DNA of 64,000 nt from Flammeovirgaceae bacterium UBA2371. GTDB taxonomy: Bacteria; Bacteroidota; Bacteroidia; Cytophagales; Cyclobacteriaceae. The DNA lies in contig DDTF01000050.1 in NCBI GenBank assembly GCA_002345965.1, positions 29,318 through 93,317 of the forward strand, read 5' to 3'. The translations under genes were made by a program, and so were the position numbers. This document shows positions 36,460 through 48,100 of the stretch, in pieces; positions within the stretch are counted from its first letter, which is position 1; the number at the start of each line of letters is the position of its first letter. The notes beneath the pieces were generated by a model. It saw only the letters and a list, made by a program, of their open reading frames with translations, was not told where the DNA came from and searched no databases.

Positions 36460-37368
36460 ATGAATCAAACAAAAAAACTCAGTCTTTTAGTGATGGCAGC
36501 TGGTATGGGCAGCAGATATGGAGGCATCAAACAGATTGATGGCTTTGGGCCGAATGGAGAAACCATCATGGATTATTCACTTTTCGATGCAATCCGCTCG
36601 GGGTTTACCAAAATTGTATTTGTAGTACGAGAGGAGATTTTGGATTCTGTCAAAGAGATGTTCCTGCCAAAATTGGAGGGCAAGGCAGAAGTGCATTTTG
36701 TCATTCAGTCATTGGACAAGTTTGTTCCGAAACAATTTCAACCAGTGGATCGCACCAAGCCTTGGGGAACCACGCATGCCATGCTTTGTGGTAAGGAGGT
36801 AATCAATGAACCATTTGCTGTGATCAATGCGGATGATTTTTATGGCCGTGAATCATTTGAGTCTTTATCAAAATTTTTATCGGAAGCTTCAGCTAAAAAT
36901 CATGCGATGGTAGGGTATACACTTAAGAATGTCTTGTCTGATTACGGAAGCGTTTCAAGGGGTGTGGCCAATCAGGCTGCAGATGGCATGCTTATCTCTT
37001 TGTCAGAATTAACCACTATTGTAAAAGAAAATGGAAAAATCATTTCCAAAGAGGAAACAGGAGATAGAGTACTTGATCCTAATCTGAAGGTGTCGATGAA
37101 CTCCTGGGGCTTTCTTCCAGAAGTGTTTGAGCTGTCGGAAAAAATGTTTGTAGAGTTTGTTGAAAAAAACAAAAACAATCCAAAAGCAGAATTTTACATC
37201 GCATTGATGGTAACTGAGTTAATTAAATTGGGATTAGGGCAAGTTCATATTATTCCTGGTGGTACTACCTGGTTTGGGGTTACCTACAAAGAAGACAAAG
37301 AAGCAGTGTCTCAAAAAATAAGCAATCTTATCAAAGAAGGCGTATACCCTCAAAAGTTGTGGAGCTAG
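36460..37368 (+). CDS. Sugar nucleotidyltransferase
   Basis: A 302-residue NTP-transferase-fold protein. The signature loop is LVMAAGMGSRYGGIKQ (residues 10-25), with GxGxRxG-type phosphate binding, and AVINADDFYG carries the metal-binding Asp near residue 130. No left-handed helix domain follows, so it is a single-domain enzyme. Such proteins join a sugar-1-phosphate to a nucleotide. The gene overlaps the next one, an anomeric sugar kinase-like protein, by 10 bp, which fits a two-step salvage route (kinase then nucleotidyltransferase). The sugar is not determined. Confidence 0.88.
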   Translation: MNQTKKLSLLVMAAGMGSRYGGIKQIDGFGPNGETIMDYSLFDAIRSGFTKIVFVVREEILDSVKEMFLPKLEGKAEVHFVIQSLDKFVPKQFQPVDRTKPWGTTHAMLCGKEVINEPFAVINADDFYGRESFESLSKFLSEASAKNHAMVGYTLKNVLSDYGSVSRGVANQAADGMLISLSELTTIVKENGKIISKEETGDRVLDPNLKVSMNSWGFLPEVFELSEKMFVEFVEKNKNNPKAEFYIALMVTELIKLGLGQVHIIPGGTTWFGVTYKEDKEAVSQKISNLIKEGVYPQKLWS

Positions 37369-38396
37369 GAAGTACTATTTCTGCAATCTTGTCCGCTTAT
37401 GGATTGGATGCCGAGCAGTTCTCCATTCATAGGATCAACTCAGGACACATTAATTATACATTTAAAGTAGAGCCGGGGTATGTTTTGCAGCGGATTAATA
37501 AAAATGTTTTTCTTGATCCTTTAATACTGGCCAAAAACCTCCAACGCGCATCTGCTGAACTGAAACGAAAAGCTCCGGATTATCTATTTCTGAATGTAAT
37601 CCAGTCTTTAAAGGGTGAAGATTTGGTTTTTGATGAAGAAGGCTATCCGTGGCGACTGTTTCCCTACATTGAAGATACCGTCACCATCAACGAAGTGGAT
37701 AATTCCAGGCAGGCCTTTGCAGCAGCAAAAGCTTTCGGCCGGCTTTCGCGGCTTTTGTCTGAAAGTAAAATAAATGAGTTTAAGGAAACCATACCCAGGT
37801 TTCATGATCTTACACTTCGATATGAGCATTTTGAACATGCTTTGGAAAAGGCATCAGCAGAACGAATCGAAAAATCGCATGATTTGTGCCTGGGGTATAA
37901 ACGGTTCAGTTACCTGGTTACAAAGTATCAGGAACTGATTGCTTCCAATCATATGCAACTGAGAATAACCCACAATGACACGAAAATCAATAATGTATTG
38001 TTTAAAAAAAATACTGATGAAGTGGTATGTGTAATCGATCTGGATACCCTAATGCCAGGATACTTTATTTATGATTTGGGTGACATGGTTCGAACGTTTG
38101 TAAGTCCTGCTTCTGAAGAGGAGACTGATGTTACTAAAATTGAAGTGAGATCGGCTATTTATCAATCCATATTAGATGGATATCTATCTGAAATGAAAGA
38201 CGTACTTTCTCCAGAAGAACAAGCGGCCATACCCCTGGCAGGGCTCATGATGACATTTATGATTGGTCTGCGGTTCCTTACCGACTATCTCAATGAAGAT
38301 GTCTATTACCAAACAGCCTATCTGGACCAAAATCTAAACAGGGCCGCCAATCAATTTTATTTGTTGGAAAAATTGGCATCTCACACCAATCTTTGA
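37359..38396 (+). CDS. APH-fold sugar kinase (N-acetylhexosamine 1-kinase-like)
   Basis: A 345-residue aminoglycoside-phosphotransferase-fold kinase. The catalytic loop reads ITHNDTKINNVLF (H205, D207, N211/212), and the metal-binding Asp is in VCVIDLDTLMPG near 227-229. The HNDTK version is found in NahK, which phosphorylates N-acetylhexosamines at C1, and in proteins annotated as mucin desulfatases. Starts at GTG 37359, inside the last codons of the nucleotidyltransferase, so the two are translationally coupled. The likely role is to make a hexosamine 1-phosphate for its neighbour. A true antibiotic-resistance function is unlikely given the context. Confidence 0.82.
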   Translation: MELGSTISAILSAYGLDAEQFSIHRINSGHINYTFKVEPGYVLQRINKNVFLDPLILAKNLQRASAELKRKAPDYLFLNVIQSLKGEDLVFDEEGYPWRLFPYIEDTVTINEVDNSRQAFAAAKAFGRLSRLLSESKINEFKETIPRFHDLTLRYEHFEHALEKASAERIEKSHDLCLGYKRFSYLVTKYQELIASNHMQLRITHNDTKINNVLFKKNTDEVVCVIDLDTLMPGYFIYDLGDMVRTFVSPASEEETDVTKIEVRSAIYQSILDGYLSEMKDVLSPEEQAAIPLAGLMMTFMIGLRFLTDYLNEDVYYQTAYLDQNLNRAANQFYLLEKLASHTNL

Positions 38397-38419
38397 TTCC
38401 AATATTTAGGGGGAAGAAG

Positions 38420-38427
38420 TATCTTTG
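38420..38427 (+). promoter_or_regulatory. Bacteroidota -7 box before the 38458 gene
   Basis: TATCTTTG is an exact match to TAnnTTTG, 30 bp before the start codon. The nearest TTTG upstream is 24 bp away, longer than the usual spacing, so the -33 element is uncertain. Confidence 0.4.
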
Positions 38428-38457
38428 AATACTTTCAAAAAGCAAAATATTTAAGTT

Positions 38458-39186
38458 ATGAGAATACTGACCAGCATTGTCGTACTACTAGTAGGTTTAG
38501 TAGCAGCTTCTTTTAATTCGCAACCAGCACCCGCTGCCTTACTAAAATCTTCACCCTTGATGGGCGCATGGCAGTCCGCTTCCGATGGAAAGACAGGGCT
38601 TTGGGTATTAACTGAGAAACATTTTTCAATTACCTATTATAAATCCAATGAGTTTTTATACACTGAAGGAGGAGAATGGAAACAGGCAGCGGATGGTATT
38701 GAGTTGCTGTGGGAATACAATACCCAAAATCCTGATCTGGTTGGTGAAAAGAAAAATATTTCAGCAAAAGTAAAAGGGAATAAATTGACAGCGGATAAAA
38801 TTGAGTGGAGTCGAGTTGATGATGGCACACCTGGAAAGCTGGCAGGCGCCTGGTTGATCACTGGTCTTTCACGTGATGGAAAAATGAACGAAAGAACTCC
38901 TGGCGCACGTAGAACTATGAAGATACTGTCGGGCACTAAATTTCAATGGATTGCCTACAATGTAGAGACCAAGGAATTTTTTGGAACTGGTGGAGGAACC
39001 TATACAACTAAAGATGGTAAGTATACAGAGAACATCGAATTTTTCTCCAGGGATAATTCAAGAGTAGGGGCAACACTCGAATTTGATTTTAAAATTGAGG
39101 ATGGAAAATGGAGACACAGTGGCAAAAGCAGTAAAGGAGACCCTTTGGACGAGGTGTGGACCAAACGTGATGTGTTGGGGATCTAG
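38458..39186 (+). CDS. Secreted protein with two lipocalin-like repeats
   Basis: A 242-residue protein with a signal peptide (about residues 1-22). The mature part seems to be an internal duplication. Each half opens with a gly-ala-trp strand (LMGAWQSASDGKTGLWVLT and LAGAWLITGLSRDGKMNE) and continues with a similar pattern of a FxI/W-Y strand, a Gly-rich turn (EGGEWKQA, GTGGGTYTT) and a charged strand. The GxW start resembles lipocalin-like beta-barrels; the family is not certain. It has its own -7 box and lies 32 bp before the M28 peptidase gene, with which it may be cotranscribed. Confidence 0.75.
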   Translation: MRILTSIVVLLVGLVAASFNSQPAPAALLKSSPLMGAWQSASDGKTGLWVLTEKHFSITYYKSNEFLYTEGGEWKQAADGIELLWEYNTQNPDLVGEKKNISAKVKGNKLTADKIEWSRVDDGTPGKLAGAWLITGLSRDGKMNERTPGARRTMKILSGTKFQWIAYNVETKEFFGTGGGTYTTKDGKYTENIEFFSRDNSRVGATLEFDFKIEDGKWRHSGKSSKGDPLDEVWTKRDVLGI

Positions 39187-39217
39187 GAAAAATAAATTAT
39201 TCATTTAACTATTTATT

Positions 39218-40729
39218 ATGACTCTGATTAATCGATTCAGTGTAAGAATTCTATTGTTCTTTATTTCATTTTACAGCACTGTATTAGTAGCTCAGGAAAA
39301 CCCGATAGCCAGACAATATGGTGAACAGGTGCTCCTTTCTGATTTAAAAGATAATTTGTCCATCATTGCTTCAGATGCCCTGGAGGGAAGAAAGACAGGA
39401 TCCCGCGGTCAGAAAATGGCTGCGGCTTTTATTCGTGCTCATTTTGAAGAATTAGGACTGGCAGGGCCTGTTGATGGAAGTTATTATCAGAACGTACCGC
39501 TCTATGCTATTACTGCAGGCAATGCAATGATCAAAACCAATACGGCCTCGCTTCAAAATTATAAAGACTTTGTCTACACGGGATTGAGCGAATTGGCAGG
39601 TAATGAAACTGAGGTTGTATTTGTAGGAGATGGGGAAGAGGCCAGTCTTGAAAAAATAGAATTGACAGGAAAGGTGGCGTTGGTAATTGCTGAAAAGAAT
39701 ATCAATGATATTCCTACTGAAGCTTTATTAAGCAAAGGAGCAAAAGCAGTAATGGTGTGCAACAGTAAGGATGAGAAAACATTTACTGCATATGCCAACA
39801 GGATGAAAAGGAGTTTTGAATCGGCCAGGATGACATTAAAAAAACCAGCCTCAGGAGGGCAAATGGGATCAATAATCTTTGTCTCATCTGCAGCTGTAGA
39901 AAAGATTCTGAATGAAAAATTTGATGATTTAAAATCCTACTCATCCGACCCGAAAAAGTTGAAAAAAATAAGAAAAGTGAAAACAGGTATTATTTCCTAT
40001 GCTTTTCACAATAGTATAAAGTTGGTCAATTCAGAAAATGTGTTGGGCTACCTGGAAGGGACGGATAAAAAAGAGGAATTGATTGTTGTCACGGCCCATT
40101 ATGATCACATAGGAAAAAAATCAGAAGGTGCTGGTGATCTAATCAACAATGGAGCAGACGATGATGGCTCAGGAACTGTAGCCGTACTGGAACTGGCAAA
40201 AGTATTTGCAAAAGCTAAAGCAGAGGGTAATGGCCCAAAAAGAAGCATTCTCTTTATGACCGTAACTGGTGAAGAGATGGGATTGTTAGGATCGCAATAT
40301 TACTCTGAGAATCCTGTTTTTTCGCTGAGCAGTACAGTTGTAGATCTTAATATTGATATGATTGGTCGCAGAGATCCTGAGCATAAAGACAAACCTGATT
40401 ATGTTTACGTAATCGGGTCGGACAAACTATCCACAGAGTTGCACCAACTAAGTGAAAAAACGAACAGTATTTACACCCACTTGGATTTCGATTATACCTA
40501 CAATGATGAGAACCATCCTACGAATTTGTATAAGCGATCTGATCACTGGAATTTTGCCAAGAACAATATTCCTATCGTTTTCTACTTTGATGGAATCCAT
40601 GAAGATTATCACCTGCCCAGTGATGAAGTAGATAAAATAGATTTTGAGCTGCTAACGAAGCGGACAAAACTGGTTTTCTACACCGCTTGGGAACTGGCCA
40701 ACCGGGAGCAGCGAATTAAAAATGATTAA
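39218..40729 (+). CDS. Secreted M28 aminopeptidase with PA-like insert
   Basis: A 503-residue secreted zinc peptidase. A signal peptide covers about residues 1-25. Between about 95 and 250 there is a protease-associated-type insert (TGKVALVIAEKNI, SKGAKAVMVCN). The M28 core follows: VVTAHYDHIGKK gives the first His and Asp, NNGADDDGSG the bridging Asp, TGEEMGLLGS the catalytic and ligand Glu, DLNIDMIGR another Asp, and the late FDGIHEDYHLPSDEVD the last His. Two zinc ions are expected and the residues look complete. It probably removes N-terminal amino acids from peptides outside the inner membrane. Converges on lipA with 4 bp between stops. Confidence 0.93.
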   Translation: MTLINRFSVRILLFFISFYSTVLVAQENPIARQYGEQVLLSDLKDNLSIIASDALEGRKTGSRGQKMAAAFIRAHFEELGLAGPVDGSYYQNVPLYAITAGNAMIKTNTASLQNYKDFVYTGLSELAGNETEVVFVGDGEEASLEKIELTGKVALVIAEKNINDIPTEALLSKGAKAVMVCNSKDEKTFTAYANRMKRSFESARMTLKKPASGGQMGSIIFVSSAAVEKILNEKFDDLKSYSSDPKKLKKIRKVKTGIISYAFHNSIKLVNSENVLGYLEGTDKKEELIVVTAHYDHIGKKSEGAGDLINNGADDDGSGTVAVLELAKVFAKAKAEGNGPKRSILFMTVTGEEMGLLGSQYYSENPVFSLSSTVVDLNIDMIGRRDPEHKDKPDYVYVIGSDKLSTELHQLSEKTNSIYTHLDFDYTYNDENHPTNLYKRSDHWNFAKNNIPIVFYFDGIHEDYHLPSDEVDKIDFELLTKRTKLVFYTAWELANREQRIKND

Positions 40730-40733
40730 GAGA

Positions 40734-41621
40734 TTAGTCGAAAGGTACGTTGACGTGGCGCTCTGCATGGTAAGAAGATCTTACCAGTGGTCCTGATTCA
40801 ACATACTTAAGGCCGCGTTTCAATCCTTCCTCCCGGTACATTTCAAATGTATCGGGATGTACGTATTCAGCAACTTCAAGGTGCATTTTGGTAGGCTGGA
40901 GGTATTGGCCCAAAGTCAAAATCATCAATTTGTTTTCTACAAGGTCGTCCATAGCCTTGAAAACCTCTTCCTTGGTTTCGCCAACGCCCAACATGATGCC
41001 GGACTTGGTTCGCTTGCCAGCTTCGCGTATTCTCCTGATCTGCTCCAGGCTGCGGTCGTACTTGGCTTGCGGTCTTACAATACGGTACATCCTTCCAACT
41101 GTTTCCATATTATGGGAAACTACTTCCTGCCCACCATCAATCATTCTATAAAGGGCATCCCAGTTTCCCTTTACATCAGGAATCAAAGTTTCAATGGTAG
41201 TTTCGGGGCTTGTTTTTTTTGTTTGCACTACTGTCTGGTACCAAACTTCGGCACCGCGATCCTTCAACTCGTCACGGTTTACAGAGGTAATTACAGCGTG
41301 TTTTACACCCATTAATTTGATGGCCTCAGCCACACGGGCGGGCTCTTCCGTATCGTATTCTGTAGGCCTTCCCGTAGCTACCGCACAAAATGTACAACTG
41401 CGGGTGCAAATATTTCCTAAAATCATGAAAGTTGCGGTTCCTGCGCCCCAACATTCGCCCATGTTTGGGCAGTTGCCACTTTCACAAATGGTGTGGAGCT
41501 TATAGTTGTCTACCAGCTTTCTTACTTTGGCATATTCAGGCCCTATGGGCAATTTTACACGTAGCCAATTTGGTTTACGTTTGCGCGTTTCTTCAGCTGA
41601 TATTACGGGTAGATCAATCAC
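40734..41621 (-). CDS. lipA: Lipoyl synthase
   Basis: A 295-residue radical-SAM enzyme that inserts two sulfurs into the octanoyl group carried by lipoyl domains such as GcvH. The auxiliary 4Fe-4S cluster cysteines are C46, C51 and C57 (CESGNCPNMGEC), and the radical-SAM CxxxCxxC cysteines are C72, C76 and C79 (CTRSCTFC). Length is typical. It lies 32 bp after gcvH, one of its substrates. It is the last gene of the long minus-strand run. Confidence 0.97.
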   Translation of the reverse strand: MIDLPVISAEETRKRKPNWLRVKLPIGPEYAKVRKLVDNYKLHTICESGNCPNMGECWGAGTATFMILGNICTRSCTFCAVATGRPTEYDTEEPARVAEAIKLMGVKHAVITSVNRDELKDRGAEVWYQTVVQTKKTSPETTIETLIPDVKGNWDALYRMIDGGQEVVSHNMETVGRMYRIVRPQAKYDRSLEQIRRIREAGKRTKSGIMLGVGETKEEVFKAMDDLVENKLMILTLGQYLQPTKMHLEVAEYVHPDTFEMYREEGLKRGLKYVESGPLVRSSYHAERHVNVPFD

Positions 41622-41653
41622 GACTTAAAAATAAGGTCTGTAAAAAGAACAGA

Positions 41654-42031
41654 TTACTTACCGATTAGTTCCTTATAAGCATCTGCCGACAAAAGCCCAT
41701 CCGCCTGAGAGGCATCTGCTACTTCCATCTTAATCAACCAACCAGCATAAGGGTCTTCATTTACTTTTTCAGGATTGGCATCCAATTCAGCATTAACTTC
41801 AAGTACTTTACCAGATATAGGCATGAACAGGTCTGATACTGTTTTAACCGCTTCAATGGTACCAAAAACTTCATGTTGAGCCACTTCTTGTCCAACAGAA
41901 GAAATATCTACATACACGATGTCGCCCAGTTCGCTTTGCGCAAAATCGGTAATTCCAACGGTGGCTTTGTTGCCTTCAATTTTTATCCATTCGTGGTCTT
42001 TGGTGTACTTGAGGTCTGCAGGAATATTCAT
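41654..42031 (-). CDS. gcvH: Glycine cleavage system H protein
   Basis: A 125-residue lipoyl carrier protein. The lipoylated lysine is K63 in FGTIEAVKTVSDL, the canonical ExVKxxS motif, with the N-terminal YTKDHEWI start. It shuttles the aminomethyl group between the P, T and L proteins of glycine cleavage. Its modifying enzyme, lipA, is immediately downstream. It follows sprA by 80 bp; gcvH close to sprA is a gene order I recall from other Bacteroidota, though it has no obvious functional basis. Confidence 0.97.
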   Translation of the reverse strand: MNIPADLKYTKDHEWIKIEGNKATVGITDFAQSELGDIVYVDISSVGQEVAQHEVFGTIEAVKTVSDLFMPISGKVLEVNAELDANPEKVNEDPYAGWLIKMEVADASQADGLLSADAYKELIGK

Positions 42032-42111
42032 GACGTGAGTTTAAAATTAGAATGCCCAAAAATAAGGGGATTTTTGATAAAGTCCACCATTAAATCGTGG
42101 CCGAGGAGACC

Positions 42112-45100
42112 TTATTGAGCCAGGTTAAACAGTATTTTGAAGCCTACCCGCGTGGTCGATCTTCGGTAAGAATTGGTAACCAATGGCTCGTTAATGTTGC
42201 GGTCTACATAAAATTGAATATTCAATTTTTGGTTTACCACATAATTTACATTGGGCCTCAATTGGAAATTGATGTTTCCATTGGTTATGGTATTCACTTC
42301 TTCAATTTTTCGCTGAATGGTTCTATTGTTTGTAATGCTCATATTGAGCCTGAAAGTGATGTCATTCTTGATGGTCGTTACTCTTCCCTGGTTCTTCCAT
42401 GGTAGCTTCATGTTGTTTTTAGTATAGCCCAGCTCTACCGACCAATCCTTGCTGTTGAGTTCTGTAATCTGTGCATTGGAGATGTTTAGTGCCAGATCGC
42501 GCTTTGTCTTGTATTCAAATCGGAAGGTCATTTTTTTCTTTGTGCGCACATTTACACCTATTAGGGGAGCAAAGGTTTCGGAGATGAGTACCTGGCTGAT
42601 CACGTAGATTGGAATAAGCTCTCCCGATTCATTGGTAACGCTACCAAAATTTCCACCACTATTATATTCTTCCAGCGGAACGTTAATGCCTACATCTTCA
42701 TATTCCAATGAAGTATTGTAGTTCAAAACCGAGTAGTTGGACGTGTATGCATGATTAAGTGTGACGGACTGAAAAATATCTTTGAAAGGCTGCAACTTGT
42801 TAAGTCCAGAATAGTCTACACGCCAACCAGGTATAGGGATATTTGGAAAAGGAGATAAGCTAACCCGGTCTGTACTCTTTCCAGTGTAGGCTGCGATAAA
42901 TGCAGGGATCAATACATCCTGCGATTTAGATTCATATCCTTGACCAGTAAGCGTGGTGAATCGGCTTTTTATTTCATCAATATTTTTTTCGAACTCCTGA
43001 AATACGGAAGATTCGGTACTGGTATTGTTCTTAAAAGCAGTGTTGATGGATAAAATTGAAACCTTATATGATCCTACCCGATTAGGACTCAAAGAGACGA
43101 AATTGTTTTCAATCGCATCAAAGCGAAACAATTCTGTGAAGGTAGAGCTGGATGTTTTTTTGGCATCAAGTTGAATCTTTATATCCGTGGATGGTTCAAG
43201 GCTTGCCCTCAAGCCAAGGTCTCTGGTTTGAACCTGACTGAACAAAGTAGTCTGTTTTTCGCTGGTACTGAGCCAACCATTGTCGCGCGCCCTAAATCTG
43301 AAATCTGGATCTTGCTCTCCTAAAATAAATCCCCAACCCGGAGCAGACCAGGATTTGTCCATACCAAAAAGATTTGGTGATGGATTAAAACCTGGGAGTA
43401 TGGTGCCCTGTGTGATGTTGTAGGTACCACTAATATTTCTTAGTGACATTAACAGTTTTAAAAACCCTCTTACTGCCATCAGATCAGGAGCTTGTTTTAC
43501 CGTGTCCGGTTGCTGCTTTGCGCGTTCTACAGTGGTGGGTGGTCTTTTGGGTGTGTTGATTTTCTTGAGATAGCCTACCTTGTTATATAACTTGGTCAGA
43601 TCAACGCGGCCTGTCAATCCTTGGTCCTGCGTGTTTTGTATGGTGTTACCTAACTTTAGAGTTGGTTCAATTTCTAAAGGTGCAGCTCTCCATGAATAGC
43701 CTACGTTGTATCTGTATTCTGCACCAAGCCAGTTGGTAGCAGGAAATTTATCCAGAGGAAGTGTATAGTTGGCTGTAATGGTTTGTTCAAAGTTTTTCAT
43801 GCGACCAAACTTCTTGAGATTGGTCAGAACCGAATCCTGTTTTTCCTTGGTGTCTATATCTCCATCGGGCTCATCGATAATAGCATTCACGCGTGAGTTG
43901 TAGTCGAGACTCAATGATTTGGTCAGGTTCCAACGCGCATTGTAGAAGCGATTGAAAACAAAAAACTTCTGATAATTAGGAAGCGCGCCTCCTTCATCCT
44001 GAACGGCATTGCGATAAACAATTTTACTAAACGAGCGGTCCAGCTCTCCACGTACGGAGATGTTAGTAGGTACAGGGTTGAAATTAATGTCTTTGATCAG
44101 TTGTAAATATTTAGAGGAGAATACCTCACTTTCTTTGAAGGGTTCAAAGCCGGTAAACTTTGGGCTGAATTGCCATGCTACTGCACCCTTAATGTTTTTC
44201 CGAGTATCTTCAAGCAAGTTAAAATTAGTTCTTGTGGCTTCTGTGAATGCATAGGTGAATGCAAAATTTTCAATGTCGTAGATATGCTGTCGGGCATCTT
44301 GTTTTACCTTCACTTTCCTTACATTAGTGAAATTCAAACTTCGTCTCACGGATTCATCCCGAATCAGTTTTTTATAAGCAGATCGTTCGGCCTCCGTATT
44401 AAACGATAATAATGCGGCCTCCAGTCGCAAGTCAGGGTTGGCCGGATCATAATTGGGATTCATGGTGGTGTTTTCATAGCTGAGGAACATCGGGATTTTC
44501 AATCCTGTATTTTGTGGTAACAGTTTATCCACGTTGATATTGGCAGAAACATCAAATGTTGTAGTCTCTCCCCGCGCACGTTCTGAAATTTTGGATTGTA
44601 CACCTCCGTATCCAAAAGAAATGTGTTTAACAGATCCGGTAATTGTGCCCAGGTCGGCAAGCTTGGTACTCAAAACCATATTTGCGGCCCAGCCAGCAGT
44701 TCTGTCAAAGTCTGTCAGTCGAAGTTCGTTGGCCCACAAGCAGACATCTCTCGGCAGCGCATCGGTAGATCTTGGATTACGCACACCGATCATTAGCATT
44801 TTTACCTGACTTAAATCAGGACGACCCAAAATCCTGATGAGGTGCTTGCCTACTTGCTTGGATCCCGATCTTGGAAACGATTCGGCAAGCGGAAAGCTTT
44901 CTCTGTCTCGCTGTGCTTTTAAGGCGTAGAGATCGTCCAGGTCAAGATCTATTTGATTTTCTTCCGGCCATACAGATTCAATTGAGTTGGCGCCAGGCGT
45001 TGTCACCTTTAAAGGAATTTCAATTTCATAATAATTTTCATCATAGTCCGAGCCCATTCGAAGGAATGCATGCAGTTGGTTGTCCTGAAGATTTTGACCA

Positions 45101-48100
45101 TAGGCTGACAAGAACATTTTTATTCTTCCGTAGTTGAAGAAGTCCATGGTTACATTTTTGTAAATCGCACGGGCATCTCCATCCTGCAGGTCAGTAGCAC
45201 AAAGCTGAACGGCTTGCTCATTGAGTCTTCGTTGTACCGTTGAGGTAACATCCCTGTCTCTTTGCAACGGTGGAATGTAGCCGGGCTTTTCAGAATTACC
45301 GCTTCCATTTTCTTCAGCGTTGACTACTGATACAGAAAAATTATCGAGGTTAGGCTCAAGTTTTTCACCGAAGCTGGATTCTTCGAGATTTCCCTCATAA
45401 CGTCTCCATTTGTTACCCACTGCCCTGAACTTGGCCATGCGCAATACAATGGGTTGTGAGAAGCCTGTCATGTACATGCGGGCGTATCGAATGGATTTGA
45501 AACCATTGATATCTCCAAATTTTTCATCGTACTGTCTTACCGGTATGCGGAATAAATACCAGGTAACAGGATCACCATTGACTACGTTGGTAATCTGATC
45601 TACTATGTATTTTTTTCCAACTTGTACGGTGGAGGGTTTTAAGTCGATGTTGTAGATATAGTATTCTTCCAGGTCGCTAAGTGTATTGTCCTGATTAAGG
45701 TCTTCATTGTCGGGAATCGTTGTGCCTGATTTAGAAAACAGTTCGTTTCCTGTAGAGATGGGAGAGTTATTTTCAAGGCCATTGTAGTTTTTATAGCGCT
45801 CCAGGATTTTGGCATTTCTCTGGTCAAGGTCATCGCCAAAGAAATGATGGAAATCATCAGCTGATGGGTCTTCTAAAACAATTTGTCGGGCAGCAGGATT
45901 TACGGAATTGACAAAGGAACTGAATTTTTCTGCCTCACGCGCACTGCTGACACCATCCAACCCTACGTCCTGATTAGCGCGCGCTGTGGTTGAGTTGTCA
46001 AAGGCATTGTTCAAATATTGCTGAGAGGTAACGTATCCCCACTCGTTTTCTGTTGCCGATCCGCTTACCAGATTTCCATCAGCGGGCAATCCATTTTCAA
46101 AAGCATGCTTGCCATCACGCATAAGGTCTTCAGAAATGCTTCCTAAATGAAAGGTAAGCTGACCTCCGGTGGTGTTGGGTTCATTGTTTCCACGGCCGTC
46201 ATTGATTCTGCCGTTGTTGGAATTAATAAAGGGATCCATCAACCAGAATTCAAGGTATTCTACGTTGGCTTTATCGAAATCTACTTCTGTTCTGATGGCT
46301 GTAGTTATTCCTCCCCAATTGCTGGTCGGGTTTTTCAAAGTTCCGTCAGGGTTAAGATCAGGGTTGTAATTGTATATACCTCGCTCAGAAGGGTAGAAGG
46401 CCAAATCAAATATCTGTTCATTGAAGTTACCGATAAATGGATCGAATTGTGGAAAAATCTCCGTTGGTGGTACGGCTCTTACGTAATGGTTTTGAAGATC
46501 GGCATCATCAATGTTGGATGGCTTAAAACGGCCGCCACTTCCTGTATAAAACTGATTGTCGATTTGATACCAGGCAATTTTTGCCCGCTTGTAGCCAGCT
46601 GTAATATCGTTGATGGCGCCACCTGAAGCGTCAAAACGATTATCGGGTGTTTGTGGAACGGTAGAATATCTCCAACCGATTGCATTCAGTAAACTGTAAG
46701 GGGTGGCGCTGTTTTCAAAATCGTCAATAAATGAAGTGCCATCTCCATTTACAATGTTGGATGTGCCTGGCAGCAACTGCGCAAATTCGGCATTCAGGTT
46801 AATGGTTGAAGTTTCCTTGGTTTGTAAGAAGGGCAATGCATCCACCATTTTTGTTAGAATACGAGAATCCTTGCGCATGTTCATGTCCAGACCATACTGC
46901 AAATTTCTGGCAGGCTCTGTTCCTATCAGGTTTCTGGAGATAAGTGGACGTTCGTTGTAGTACAAAAAGGTGGAACCGATGTTTACATCGTCATTGAGTT
47001 TATAGTCAAAACGGGTGCCTAACAGCGATCGGGTTTGGAAGGCAAAGGGATCCTGTTGCTCGTAATTGATTGTTATATTTTTTCCTGAGCTCAGAATACC
47101 CTCATTCAGGATTGTCACCTTGCCGAAAGTATAATCCACCGTATAGTCTGTGCCTTCTCTTAAAGGAGTACCACCCGCATATACCTTTACAGATCCTTGC
47201 GCAATATTGAATCCTTGTATGATGATGTCTTTACCTGAACCGGCTTTGAAGGATCCAACAATGTAAAATTTATTTTTTGTGGCAATCAGCTCTGCCTCCG
47301 CCTTGGTGGTATTGTAAAGCGAACTGTACACATATTTTTGTGTTAAAAAATCCCGCGTAGTTGGATTGGGTTCCTTTGCAAATAAATTGCGAAGTGCAGA
47401 ATCAAAAGGGTGGAGGTATGGAAAAATGATCAAGCCTGTTTCTCTGTTTACTGTCAGTTTATCCACAAAATCGAAATTGCCATCAGGCTGCGGGTCGTTG
47501 TAAGGATTTAGTCTATCGAGACCAAAAACTTCTATAAGCTGCTTTGTTCTGGAGATGTCACCATCCTGAAGTTGTGGATTATCTATTCCTGTTCGGTCGT
47601 CACGATAAATCACCCTGAGTTGAAATCCTTCCTGCTCCAGCTGAGACACATTGAGGTTGTAAATATTTTTCATCATCAGGTTCCAGGTAGGAATTACTCT
47701 TCCTGCTTGATCTTGAATACTGATTTTGCGCGGGCGAAGTAGTTTTAAAAATACGACCTGATCTTCCGATTTATTGGAGTAGTCTTCTGTCAGTTCTCCT
47801 ACTTTGTATTTTCGTCCGTTGTAAGTGTATTCAAACGCAACGGCAAGTGCCTCATCATTCTGGAGTTTTCGCTGAAGTGTAATGTATCCCAGTTGTGCAT
47901 TGAAGGTAAATTCTGTGAGTGATAGTTTTCTGGCTGCGGTAATTTTTTCAAAGTCAGTACCATTGTTGAATCCAAAACCAGAGCCTGGTCCAAGTACTGT
48001 ATTGATTTCATCGGCACTTAATTGTGGGCCCGACAATGATTTCAGGTAATTGGTAAAAAGATTATTGGCATTGTTGTCGGTTGGTCCAGAACTTCCAGAT

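Noticed and set aside
37359..38396. Aminoglycoside resistance kinase
   Set aside because: The APH fold is shared by many small-molecule kinases; the HNDTK loop and the coupled nucleotidyltransferase point to a sugar substrate.
40857..41315. 152-residue plus-strand open frame
   Set aside because: Antisense to lipA, whose cysteine motifs are all intact.
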